From positions 1-55,160 of the forward strand of contig JAPEVC010000229.1 of assembly GCA_027946555.1 (NCBI GenBank): 55,160 nucleotides of DNA, read 5' to 3'. Each line of letters starts with the position of its first letter. The stretch's first letter is position 1. Positions 10,235 to 20,960 of this stretch are shown here, piece after piece. Origin of the DNA: Gnomoniopsis sp. IMI 355080. Lineage: Eukaryota; Ascomycota; Sordariomycetes; Diaporthales; Gnomoniaceae. Both the position numbers and the translations under genes were made by a program. The notes under the pieces are model-generated. The model saw only the letters and a program-made list of their open reading frames with translations, was not told where the DNA came from and did not search any database.

Positions 10235-11323
10235 TCATGTAGGCGTCTGTTTTGAAGGTCGATCCGGCCCTCACTTGTCAGTGTATGCGCGGGCGTCGCG
10301 TAGGCGCGTATCCAGAGGGACGCGACAAAGAGGGCAATTTGCGAAAGCTGAGACGCGACTGAGAATGGTCACCGCGATGTCAGCTGATCCGTTTCACCCG
10401 GCTAGCACCTGGAGGCCCAACTTGGCTAGAACATTTCTAGGGTCGGGCCGCGATGAGGGGTCCCCACCAGCTGTTCGAAGCGGGCCATTGCCCTGTCGCC
10501 TGCGCCTCCAGTGGCTCGTTGGTTGCCTTGCAGGTGCAGGTGGGCAGTGAAAGGGGCAACGTCCACCCAAAATTGACCACTGAGCCCCATGCCAATTCTC
10601 AACAGATTCGACTCTTAGGTTCGAGTCTAGTTGCATCACCCTTCAATTTTTCGATACCTACTTTGATCCCATACTTACACTGGCAATTCGAAGTTCAGAC
10701 TGAATGATTTGTGTCTTTTAATTGGAGCATTGAAAACCCTAGTGCCTGGTCCCAGGAGGGTTTGATCCGTGGTTTGTACCTTGGTATCCATGGATCTTTC
10801 TGTCTAGGCTCCCTTTTTTTCTTGGCAGGCAGCTCCCCGTTCAATTTCCCCATGTTGAATTCGATGCCTCTCAATTTCTCGCTTCCCTACTTGACACGCT
10901 CCGGACACGGCCCAACTTCCTTGGCTTTCTTTGCAACAGACACAGCATCACTTTCACTTTGTTCCTCTTCTGGTCGCGTACTGCAGGCTGTCCGTTTTCC
11001 TCGCCTTCCAGGGCAATGGTGTCGTCTATTCTTTTCTTGCTCGTGCCACGCTGATGTCATCCTGGCTGTGCCTTGGCCCTTAGCCTAATAAACCCCATTC
11101 GGAATTCGGCCAGCTTCCTTTACGAAATCACTCTTCGCCAAATTGCCCGTGTTTGCTCGCGAGTCCTTCCCCTTTTTGACCAGCCTGTCAGCATCGTTCG
11201 AGCCTACTGTTCCTCCGGCCTAGCGCCAACCCCTCCCCCAACAGTCTATATACCCCCAAAACACCACGCGTCTTGGGCCTACTACTCAATAATACACTGA
11301 TCTTGGTGGCAATTGCTTTCAAA
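10235..11323. other. Divergent intergenic region with pyrimidine-rich leader
   Basis: About 1.1 kb between the divergently transcribed ZGRF1-type and Rvs167 genes. The half next to Rvs167 (about 10,700-11,320) is rich in CTT/TTC tracts on the + strand, as in promoters and 5' leaders of highly expressed fungal genes. The frames there (10711-11088 and others) have no motif. No certain TATA box is seen. Confidence 0.5.
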
Positions 11324-12946
11324 ATGCAGGCGGTGACGAGAAGGGTTGGCAAGCTGATGAACAGAGGACCTGGCGACAATGCCAAAGTCTCAGTGCTATT
11401 GAATGATTATGAAGATGCGGACCGTGTTCTTGTAAAGGTACTACTGACCCTCGTCTCTCTACTTTCAACGCTGCCTGTGTTGGTTCTTCCTGTGGGCGAT
11501 TGCTAATACCTCTATGCCTGGACAAAGATCATTGAAAACACGAAGACATGGCAAGAGTCATGGAACAACCTCGTCTCCTCCCAGCTTGACATCGCTACCG
11601 TTTACGCTTCCCTATATGATCCCATAGTCGGCGCATCCGATGGCCATGGCCGCCCAGCCCAGCAAACACCTGAGGAACAGCTTCACCGGACATTCGCCTT
11701 GAAGCAGGCCTACAGTGAGCTGAGAACTGAGCTTACCGAAGGTATCATGTCCATCGAGAAGCAAGTTATGAATCCTGCTCTCGACGCTCGGAACTCTATA
11801 GCCCCGATACGCAAGACCATAAAGAAGCGCGAGAACAAGAGGCTCGACGTTGAGAAATGCCAGGACAAGGTTCACAAGCTTCACAGAAAGATGCCCAGGT
11901 CGCCCAAGGATGAAGCTCAGTTGTCGAAATCCGAGGACGAGCTGGTCACTTTGAATGAGGTATGGTGGTGCTAGTGACCCAAGATCAATCTAGAGCTGGC
12001 ATGCTAATGTATTCCTCCCTAGGAATTCGACATTGCCGACGCGCACTTGCGAGAGACCCTCCCACCAATTATCAACGCTACCTTCAGCCTAATCCCACCC
12101 CTCCTCGCCACCCACATCCGAATTCAAAACGAGCTGCTGGGCTTGTACTATACCATCCTACACGGTTATTGCGAGGAAAATGGGTTCCAATCTCCAGCCC
12201 CTCCCATGGACCAAGTCATCGCCTGCTGGTCCGAGGATTTCCAGCCCGCCAAGAAGGAGGTGGAGCTGATACCCATGATTGCTCGAGGCAGGGGACTCAA
12301 GGAGCCGTTGAGGCTAGATGATGGACCCGTCGGACCCGGAGGTCGGAAATTGAGCGCGCCCGCCCCGACTGAAGTGGTGCGGCGCACTTCGTCTGGACTT
12401 ATTGGGGGTGCCAATGGACGGGGACGGATCGGGTCCGCCCAGGCCCCGCCAGCGACTTCGCCAATCCCCTCCCCTCAGCCAAGTCCGAAGATAGGCCCAC
12501 GACCAGACGCGAAAAGTCCCGGATACGGCGGCCTTCTCCGACCCACCGACTTCACGACGGCCAGCGACTTGGGCCGCTCTCCTGGCAATGTCTCGCCGTC
12601 TCAGCTGCGCCAGAACTCCGCAGGCGACTACTTTGCAGGCCGCGTGCCCCCGTCACCCGCGTCGACTATCGCCTCGAATTTCTCCCAGGGCAGCAGTGTC
12701 AATGGCGCGGCGGTAGCGGCCAAGAAAAAGCCTCCTCCACCTCCAAAACGGATTCCTAGTGGCAAGCCCGAGGAATATGTGATTGCGCAGTACGATTTCG
12801 CGGGTCAGGGCGCAGGCGATCTTTCGTTCCGCGAAGGGGAACGCATCAAGATTGTCAAGAAGACGCAGACCGACCAGGACTGGTGGACAGGCGAGTTACG
12901 CGGAGTGAAGGGAAGCTTTCCTGCAAACTATTGCAAGCCTGCATAG
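11324..12946 (+). CDS. RVS167: BAR-SH3 amphiphysin-like protein Rvs167/Hob1
   Basis: Predicted 489-residue amphiphysin homologue that bends membrane at endocytic sites and links it to cortical actin. Exons: 11324-11437, 11528-11959 and 12023-12946, with introns of 90 and 63 bp (the second has a GCTAATG branch-like site and ends CCTAG). The BAR domain spans about residues 5-235: VTRRVGKLMNRG, then the long helices around EEQLHRTFALKQAYSELRTE and KKRENKRLDVEKCQDKVHKL, then ADAHLRETLPPI. A ~190-residue Pro/Ser/Gly linker includes KKKPPPPPKR, a likely SH3 ligand. A C-terminal SH3 domain occupies ~432-489 (ALYDF-like AQYDFAGQGAGDLSF, DWWTGEL, GSFPANYC). Domain order and length match yeast Rvs167 and fission-yeast Hob1. 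The start at 11324 removes an upstream leader frame that would otherwise extend the open frame without BAR similarity. Confidence 0.93.
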
Positions 12947-15177
12947 TTGCGGTCGGCGAGGATGCGCGGTAGAAGAGATTGACGTCTGGAGGTGACAAAA
13001 CTGTTCGAGGTCCCAAGAGCTACGACCGGAGAGCAATGTCCCAACCCGTGAGACTATGGGCGGCAGCTCGAAAATGCAAAGTGATTATTAAAGGTTTTTT
13101 TTTTGGGGGGGGGTGATGATACCTACCACAAACGGACATAAATGCTCATTGACGGCATGCTTTCGGCCCAGACGGAAATTTCAACGGTCAAGCCCGCGAG
13201 CAGACACTAGATGCCCAAGCCCCGTGGATATGATTATCGCGCGTCTCCCGCAAGCATGGTTTATTATAATAGTATTGCATTAGCACCGGGCGTACACAGC
13301 CTGAGCGATTCTGGTGCCCCTAGTTCAAGTGAATAGTGTACCATCTTGCGCATTCTTGAAAATCTACTTAGACCTGCCCTTGTCGCGATGCTAATATCCT
13401 AGGTTAGTGGATGAAGCATCGTGCCCAGCAAGCCACGCTGTGACAGGTATACTACGATCAGCAGTGCTGCGTCGACGGATCGACCCACCTTGTGGCTTAA
13501 GAATAGGCAACGCGCCGGTAAAGTAAGTCTTCTCGATGGGAATGACCAGGGCAGCATAGACCATATGAGACTTCGACTTGGATGTGAGGCCCATTCGAGC
13601 TGTCCATCTTGTGGTCCCGCGAACTCTTGCTTTGACGATGTCGCAATCCGTGCCGTGGCTACTAATACGGAAAGTAACTATCGCCTGGCCCGGTTCCGCA
13701 GACTTTTTCACTGGGCTCCGAATGCAGTTCTACTACATAGTACCTCGCGCATTGGCCCGTCCTGAAGATTTGTTTCAAATCTTAATGCCTTTTGGAAATC
13801 CATGCAGCAATACACATACCGCCTACTTGTCCGATTTTATTAGTGTTATACCAACGCAACGAGGTCAGTGCTCGTATGCGCACAACCACCCCCCCCCTCG
13901 AAGCAGATGAGGCTCTGCGCCCTCCACAACTATCAACCTGAGGAGTCATAGATGCATACTTCAGATTAATTCAGGGAAACTCAATGGCAACATTCTCACT
14001 CCTGTACCCCCATTGGCCAATGGCGCGCACCATGGGAATTGATATCTGGGCTGGTGCACCCTAGGATGAGCAAGAATGAGTCAAACCCGAAATGCCTAAC
14101 CCATGCCAATTGAGACGAAAGGACCGTCAGCAGCCGAGGAGGTGAAGGGACGACTCAGCCTTTCTCTCGCCGAAAGGTAGCTGGTGAGACCTTGAATTGA
14201 GCCAATGGGGGGACGAGATGAAGACCCGCTAGGTGTGACAGGTACTTGTGGGGGTGTAAGATTGTGTTAGAGGGAGACTTTGTGGTCGTGGAGACAGGAA
14301 CACGAATAGACGTAGTGAAGTTGCTTTGCTTTCTAGACACACCACGAGGACATTGGCAAGAGAAATGTCCCACGAGCGTTCCAATGTTGCTATGCCTTTG
14401 AAAGTCTGTGGTCCAACGTACCTACCTAGGTAGGTCATTATTTGGACCCATTTGGCTGTGCTCGATCAATGGGCTCTTAACAATCAGGCAGCGGCCTCTG
14501 GTGGACGAAGTGTAAAAAACAGGGGTCAGCACTCGTGTCAGGGACTCGTCCCCACAGTATCTAATCGGTATCGAACTAACAGATCAGTCTCGACTAGGCA
14601 GTAGCCAAGCCGCTGCACGATCTATACCGCTTTAGTCTCGCCGTGATGACCCTGCGCCATGCTGGACTGAGGATGATTACCCCAGTTTCAAGGCCTCAAG
14701 ATATCAAAGATGACTCCCGCCCGTGAGCCAGGCCCGAAACTCCCAAACTTTTTGCCTCCTCTTTTCTCCTTTCATCGCATAGACTACGTTGACACTGTCA
14801 GGCACACCCACTACGCTCCAAGAGCTCTGGCACAGACAAAGACAAGGAACCAGTGACTACACCACATTGGTTCAACTGCCACCTTAGCTCTTCCTCCCAG
14901 CGTTATCTCCGCTACAGCCGCATTGTGCAGCGCTATTCACATCACCGGGACCGCCTGACCTACAATCTTGGACGCAATCTACAAACCCCCAAAATATCAA
15001 TCTCACTTTTGAAATTCAGAATACACTTCTGGTGAGTTGTGAGACCTTCTTCATGAGATCGAAAAAGAGTATCCGATCTAAACGGTATCCCGTGTCAGCC
15101 CTTTGAATCAAACGAACCTCAACTGAATCGCCAACCTGGAACCATTTCCCCGGTCTCTGTGTGACAATCGCGTCAAA
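12947..15177. other. Long intergenic region, no convincing gene
   Basis: About 2.2 kb. It contains a T10G9 homopolymer junction at about 13,095-13,113, an isolated reverse-strand frame at 13391-13711 without recognisable motif, and a 16-bp palindrome at 14420-14435. The last ~400 bases are pyrimidine- and ACC-rich and are probably the leader of the downstream gene. No RNA gene is recognised. Confidence 0.5.
14420..14435. repeat. ACCTACCTAGGTAGGT palindrome
   Basis: Perfect 16-bp palindrome, the longest of the CCTAGG-centred palindromes in the window, located in intergenic DNA. Confidence 0.9.
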
Positions 15178-17709
15178 ATGTCGAACATGGCTTCCAGCAG
15201 TTCTATGAAGGGCTTCTCGGTCCTGCAGCCGAGCCTCGGTGCTCCGCTGTCATGGATGCCCGCAGTCGGCAGCAAGGAGCTCGAGCAGCTCATCAATGCT
15301 TACTTGCCCGGCCCAGCTTCGGCTCAGGAGAAGCGTGCCACCATCTCTATGGATTTCTTCGAGTTCGCCGCCCAGACTGGTGAGAACTTCAAGTACTATC
15401 CCGTGCACGTCAAAGCTCCCCAGGTCACTCGCTCTCCCGCCAGCTCCGCCGCCAGCGCATCCCCAGCCATGTCCAACATCAGCTACGGCTCACCATCCCA
15501 GCCCTCCACGCCCGCATCTCGGACGGCTTCCCGAACGTCCGCTGTCAAGGCACAAAAGACTGACTACTCACGCTTGCCTGGTATGAAGATCTTGACCACT
15601 GACGGCCAGGACGTGACAAACTCCGTCTCTCGTGGCTGCAAGTCCAAGGAGCAGCGTGAGCATGCTCACCTCATGCGTGTGCTCAAGGCATGCGATGCTT
15701 GCAAGAAGAAGAAGATCCGCTGCGACCCCAGCCACAAGAGGCGCTCGTCCTCCCAGACCAGCACCAAGGCAGTGTCCAAGCCAGCCAAGAAGGCGAAGAA
15801 GGCGCCGAGCCCTTCTGCATCACAAGCAACATCGGCCTCCTTCACCCCCGCTCCCGAGGCTTCTTTTGAGCTCGGCATGGATATGAGCTTGGACATGGAC
15901 TTTGGTAGCTTCCCTCCCATGGACATCGACGACATTCTTGCCTTCAACCCAGAGCCCATCGATTCTACAATGCCAGAGGACTTCTACGGCGCTGTGCCAC
16001 AAGACTTCGAGTTCTTCCTAAGCAACGAGTTCTCTCCCGCCATGGCTAGCTCGAACGACTCTTTCGACTCCCCCGCTCAGCCACTGACTCCTGTTGGCTC
16101 GGGTCTATTCTCACACGGCGACTTCACCGCCTTCAGCGAGACCGACTCACTGGCCTTCCTACAGGCCGACGGCCGTGAGCCCAGCCTCCCATACATGACC
16201 CCGGGTGCCACGCACGGCAGCAACTATGTCGACTTTAACCTGTACTCGCCATCCAGCAGCTTCATTGATGAGGAGCCACAGAAATTGAAGGCCGGCGAGA
16301 AGCGGAAGCTTGCGGGTCCACAGGCCGACCCAACTTCTCCACAATCACCGCTCAGCGATACCAGCAACTCTTCTCCCGACAGTCTCAGCGAGGCACGGTC
16401 ATACACTGGCCTGTCATACACTGGCGTAGCCAACAATGAGCAGTCGCGCATTATTCGCTCTGTACCAATTACTCTGAGCCCACAGGAGTCACAGTGCCAG
16501 GTTCAGCTTGGTCAATTCCAGCAAGATGTTTTTACCGGCGACGAGCTAGTCGGCGGAGTTGAGTCCTCATCGTACGGGGATCAACGACCATTCCATGGCG
16601 ACAATGGCGGGCACACCAGTGAGTGTGCCTTGTCAGCGGCCAGAACGCATGGCCTGCAACCAGATCAGGAGATCATGGCGAGGCACGCACCAGTGACCGC
16701 CAAGATACCACCGAGCAGCCTGGCGAGGAACGAACCTTCTTCGGGCAGTCTCAGCCCAGTATCCTCTGTTGTGTCGGCGCCTGTATCCTCGCTAGTCAAA
16801 CCACACCTTGTCCACCAGGATGAGATTCGGGTTCGTGGCGGCGCCTCTGTATCCTCGCGGACGGTTAGTCCATCCGTATGTTCAACTTTATCTTACCTTC
16901 TTTGGAAGGCCATCTACTAACTATATGAACAGGAACTACATGTTTTCCCATCAGGTCCATCGGCACCACTAGCCAGTGCGCCAATCTCGGTCTACTCGCT
17001 GCAGACCACCGTGCCATCAACCGCCTCGAGCTTCACACTCCGTGGTCAAGCGCCAATTAATGGCGAACTACTTGCCTATGGCAAATCTCACAGGCCAATC
17101 CTAGATGACCAGCACAACCCGGCGGCCCACCCTGGGTCAAGCCCATCCACCGGCTTTGCAGTACGCCAGACCGCATCGGACTCCGCTGTGCTCTTCCGCT
17201 CAGAATCCGAGGGCTGTCCAAGCGGCACTACCACCACGGTAACCTCAAACAGCGGCCTAGGACTACTAAGCCACGGCCCCCAACGACAAGCCCTGCACGG
17301 CCTGACCGTCAACGACGACGTCAATGCCGCCAGCAGCTCCCCACGCCGCCTCCTCACCAACCCCGAAGAGCGCGACGCGGCCCCCTTCCTCCTCCCGGTG
17401 CGCCAATGGCCGGGTCAGCAATGCATCCCGTCGTCGGGGTCGCTGGCCCTGCTGGCCGTATTCGGTCTTGTTTCCATGCTACTGATCATGGGCCTCACAT
17501 CGCTGTTGCATTTGCAATCACCCATATTCGCTCACCTACGTTCCACCTCATCCTTGGTCTTCCTATCTGGCCTGTCGACGTTGTCTCCAACACAGCAGGG
17601 TATCCTCGACAGTGCCAAGAGCATACAACGCCGTCAAGGCCCTCCAGGACGGCGCCCGGGCCTGTCATTCATGACTGCTGCTGCTCGGGCTTCTCTGGCT
17701 TGCTTCTAA
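15178..17709 (+). CDS. Putative membrane-tethered regulator with half a Zn-cluster motif
   Basis: Two exons (15178-16875 and 16933-17709) give 824 residues. The 57-bp intron has a GTATGT donor, a CTACTAAC branch site and an ACAG acceptor, and phase 0 is kept. Residues 1-85 form a conserved-looking, ordered N-terminus (KELEQLINAYLPGP, MDFFEFAAQTGENF). At residues 170-190 lies LKACDACKKKKIRC followed by DPSHKRR: it matches the first half of a fungal Zn(II)2Cys6 cluster (Cys172-X2-Cys175-X6-Cys182), but no second cysteine triplet follows. A basic tract (KPAKKAKKAP) and acidic, Phe-rich activation-like stretches come next. A single hydrophobic helix of ~25 residues (about 736-760, SLALLAVFGLVSMLLIMGLT) lies 64 residues before the C-terminus. 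A DNA-binding role and membrane tethering are inferred; I do not recognise a characterised homologue. Confidence 0.8.
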
Positions 17710-19089
17710 GGACGGATGACCATTTTGAATGGACTACGGTAGCGATTTTGATTGTATCTGGCTTTATCAGCGTTTCGATTGGCATTTGCACACTTGTTTG
17801 GCATCTGCAAATTTTGTGATACCCCCATTTTCTTACTCTTGGCTTTGGAAACAATTACTTGATTCCCTCTCTCTCTCTGTATACCTCTTCCCGGGGAAGC
17901 GTGTTGCTTGTTGGTGCGTTGAGCATTGGTTGTTGACATTTGATTCGGCTGGTGCTGGCCCTCGTGGTATGTGGATATGTCGTAGGGAGGTGGGAATAAA
18001 GGCTGGCTGTTGGTGATTCTGGATGGACTCTGTATGTAGTGTTGAGATATTTCCCGTCTCGTCCTCAACGAGGCTTGGCGACGTCACTGTCTGTAGAGAA
18101 TCGAGGTCATTAATGGCTGAATGTGCGTGTGCTGATGCCTGTTGATGCTCTGAGCCCCTGCGATACTGTCAAGCGCTGTTAGATGCAAAATTCAGGAGTC
18201 TGCTCACGAGTAGTAGAGCAGTACTGCATCCGGGAGCATAAGAGGGACGCAAAACAAGGGACTTCAACATCAGAACACAGGTATGTGGAATCTTTACTTC
18301 TAGTTCAAAGGTTCACAACACAAGCATAGGATTACTCGCTGTCAGCTCTGTATCTGTGTATATGTCATTCAAGTGATAGAAGGGGAAAGAAACACCTCTG
18401 TCCGTGTTGAAGTACAGCCCCGTTCGCCTCCTTACACGACTCCCTTCAGGCCTGTAGAGCTCATTGGAAAATTCTTGATGTCAAGAGACGGCGCTTCAGA
18501 CAAGAGGTCACCTGAGAATATGATGGGGATTGCAATTGGGGCTCCCGGGTAAGTCGAGTTTCCTATCTGCATCCAAGCTACCAGGTGCTGTCTCTTGAAA
18601 GTTATTTTCTTAGAATGCAGGACCTTTAGGAGAATAGTTGAGGCTAAGACGATGGTGGTAGCCGAGAGATCCTACGATGCGACTGTCTTTGGAAAGATGC
18701 CCTCTGACATAGCTTGTCTCCTGAAGCGCCGGATCGGAAGGTTTGAGCGGTGAGGAAGCTCCTCGCATAACTTATCTTCATGAAGAGGAACAGCATATAA
18801 TGATCTGCTGCTTTATAGTGAAAATCAGCCATCATATTTTCTATACACAATCAAGAGAGACTGTCGAGATTACAGTGGCAGCCTTTTGGAGCTCGAATTC
18901 AACCGATACCCAATTTTATCTTGGGGCTGGTTCTCAGCGAGTCGGAAGTGAGAGTATCATATTAGCAAGGTCTCTAAAGGCATCTTCCAAAAGTCCTGGT
19001 AAATTTCCATGCTTTTGGTATCCTGAACTGCGTTGTCCACTGGCCCCTCGACTTTTCAAAGTACACGAGCCACACCTCACATGCCCTCA
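17710..19089. other. Intergenic region between converging genes
   Basis: About 1.4 kb between the stop of the half-cluster regulator and the C-terminal exon of the F-box gene on the other strand. Short overlapping frames are present on both strands without motifs. Nothing else is recognised. Confidence 0.5.
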
Positions 19090-20136
19090 TTAGTCCCAGC
19101 CACCCGAATCTTCCTCTTTCCACATTATTTCCCAATCTTTATCTTGCTTCAGCTTGAAGTGGCGCCCGCCTATCATTACGAACCCGTTTTCATCATACGT
19201 CTTCCTCTCATCATACTCAGGCATGCAGCCCCCAGCACAGTTCGTTCTCACAATCACGTCCGCCGTCCGCACCATCTCGTCAGCCTCCTCTTGCAACTTT
19301 TTCAGCCAGGACATCTGCCACAGCGTTTGCTTTTGTACTTGGGTCCAGCTGATCAAGCAAGTACTTTCCACGTCGCCCGCCCATGGCAAGACCAAAGAAT
19401 AAAGTCCCTCTGATCGTTTGTGTCAGTAAGCACATGATCTCCAGCCTTTATTATATATTTTTTCCTTCTTTTATTTTTTGGGGAGGGGGGGGGGCAAGAT
19501 ATGCTCTAAGCGGAGTAGTAGAAGACCCCTCAAGTCTGTAAAAAGAGCCCTCTAGCACGGGGTGCGGACTGAAAGCAGATTCTGCCATAGATGGAACAGG
19601 ACGAAGAGCACGAAATAGAACATACCCATCCTCAGACCTGCCGGATACTTGACCATCTTCAAAGTACAACACCACGACCATCCTGCTGTGCACTTCCACT
19701 CCCCCAAATACTCCACTGGCGGCTGGCGCACATGCATCCGTCTCCAAGATGCGTTGCGGCGGTAAAAGGCTCTTGTACGCCGCCCAATGGGCAGCTCCTC
19801 GATTTCTAGATCTTCGAAACGCTGGCGCTTAGACGGTGTGGCAGTAAGATCAAAGAATGGCCGGAAAATTTCGACGAGCAAGGGGTTGTATATAGGGTTC
19901 CGGTGATCTGCAGACTTGTCGCTCTCAAAGTAAAGGGCTCGCCGCAAGGAGGGCGATGTCCGGATTAGGTCTCGCCACTGTCGGCATACGCCCAGTGCCG
20001 ATGTGAGGAGTGAGCGCATATCAAGATGGAGAAGAATAGTCTCGAGCACTTCGGGAGTTTGCAGAGCCGTGTCTTTGGGTGATAACGTTGAGGCCGGGGG
20101 CCGCCTTTTAATTTCAGGATTCGACAAAGGATCCAT
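19090..20136 (-). CDS. F-box protein, fungal family; exon model uncertain or decayed
   Basis: From the ATG at 20136 the frame runs to 19552 and carries an F-box at about residues 26-65 (ALQTPEVLETILLHLDMRSL, then SALGVCRQWRDLI and SLRRALYF), followed by family features RRNASWRRMHVRQPPVEYLG and GLRMGMFY. Such proteins recruit substrates to SCF ubiquitin ligases. The frame then ends, yet family-like sequence resumes in another frame up to 19090 (SWLKKLQEEADEMVRTADVI, VRTNCAGGC). A GTATGT donor overlaps the MGMFY codons (about 19,615) and a GGCAG acceptor follows at about 19,580, so an intron is likely, but no clean second intron leads into the last exon, and a poly-G run at about 19,480 lies in between. 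Either an unresolved three-exon gene or a frameshifted one. A longer frame reaches an ATG at 20253; the ATG at 20136 was chosen because homology-like sequence begins after it. Confidence 0.55.
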
Positions 20137-20286
20137 CGCAACCATTTGGAGACTTGAAGAGTTTCTTGCTTTTTTCCCTCTACACACTATGCGCCCAAAT
20201 CTTCCAAAGAGATCAGTAAGATATAAGGCAAACCTTGACCTGTTCATCTCCAATCGAGTAATTTGCTGTCATGATGATTCATATCG

Positions 20287-20293
20287 GAGTCAT
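20287..20293 (-). promoter_or_regulatory. Possible Gcn4/CpcA site (ATGACTC)
   Basis: GAGTCAT on the + strand reads ATGACTC on the - strand, the core of the general-amino-acid-control element. It lies about 670 bp upstream of the HOM2 ATG, nearer the F-box gene, so it is a weaker candidate than the site at 20706. Confidence 0.2.
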
Positions 20294-20705
20294 CCGGAAC
20301 CTCAACACTGAGCAGTAAGCTCTCTAGGCCCTTGAAACTTTCGGGAGGCATCATGTTGGGGGTCAAGTCACTGTATTGAGGACTGCGAGTGCTTAGAGGG
20401 TTCAGCAGCGGCAAAAATGAGGTAGGAGAGGGTGCTTTCAATGGGACGGGAGGATTCGTCAGTTGAAGGTCCAGAGCAACCAGAGTCTGATCAACTCTCT
20501 GGTACAAGAAACAGCCTGTGCTAAAGATGAGGCGAAATGACGAATGGTTCAGGAAGAGGAAAGTAAGTCCTATACCACCGTGATATCTTTAGCTTCATTG
20601 CCCCCTCCCCTCAAACAGCAGATGTATATGGTGCTTCGTTTCTGAGTTGCTAATCGTAGGTTACTGTTTGGGTTGCAGTGCGGTGTTGCAGAAGACGTTG
20701 GATTA

Positions 20706-20712
20706 GAGTCAT
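20706..20712 (-). promoter_or_regulatory. Possible Gcn4/CpcA site upstream of HOM2
   Basis: GAGTCAT on the + strand (ATGACTC on the - strand) lies about 250 bp before the HOM2 ATG, a normal distance for a Gcn4/CpcA element. Yeast HOM2 is a known target of general amino acid control. Seven bases occur often by chance, so this is only a candidate. Confidence 0.35.
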
Positions 20713-20960
20713 CAGCGACAGGGGACCCCTGGCTCAATCGCGCCCCTGCCAACCTCGTCATCTGAAGCCCTTGCACCTCCGAGCACCGGACATCTTTTTC
20801 TGATGGCATGATGCAGGTGTGATTCAGGGCAGAATAAATTTCAATTGAACAAATCGAACGTTTCTTGGACCTTGTTACACATTCTCCATCGACGATAGGA
20901 ATTGTTCCTGTTTCGTCCAATTCTTTCAACTCGCGACCAATTCCTCCGTGTCCGTCCAAC

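Larger units (their letters stand above)
20137..20960. other. Divergent promoter region of F-box and HOM2 genes
   Basis: About 0.8 kb between two divergently transcribed genes. It holds two GAGTCAT sites (20287-20293 and 20706-20712), the core recognised by Gcn4/CpcA-type bZIP factors. The reverse frame at 20570-21127 runs through the first HOM2 intron and exon and is antisense noise. Confidence 0.55.

Noticed and set aside
10617..10632. tRNA B-box-like GGTTCGAGTCT
   Set aside because: No matching A box, acceptor stem or anticodon stem could be found at the proper spacing on either strand.
13391..13711. 106-codon reverse frame downstream of RVS167
   Set aside because: Isolated, no motif, no neighbouring exon with compatible splice signals.
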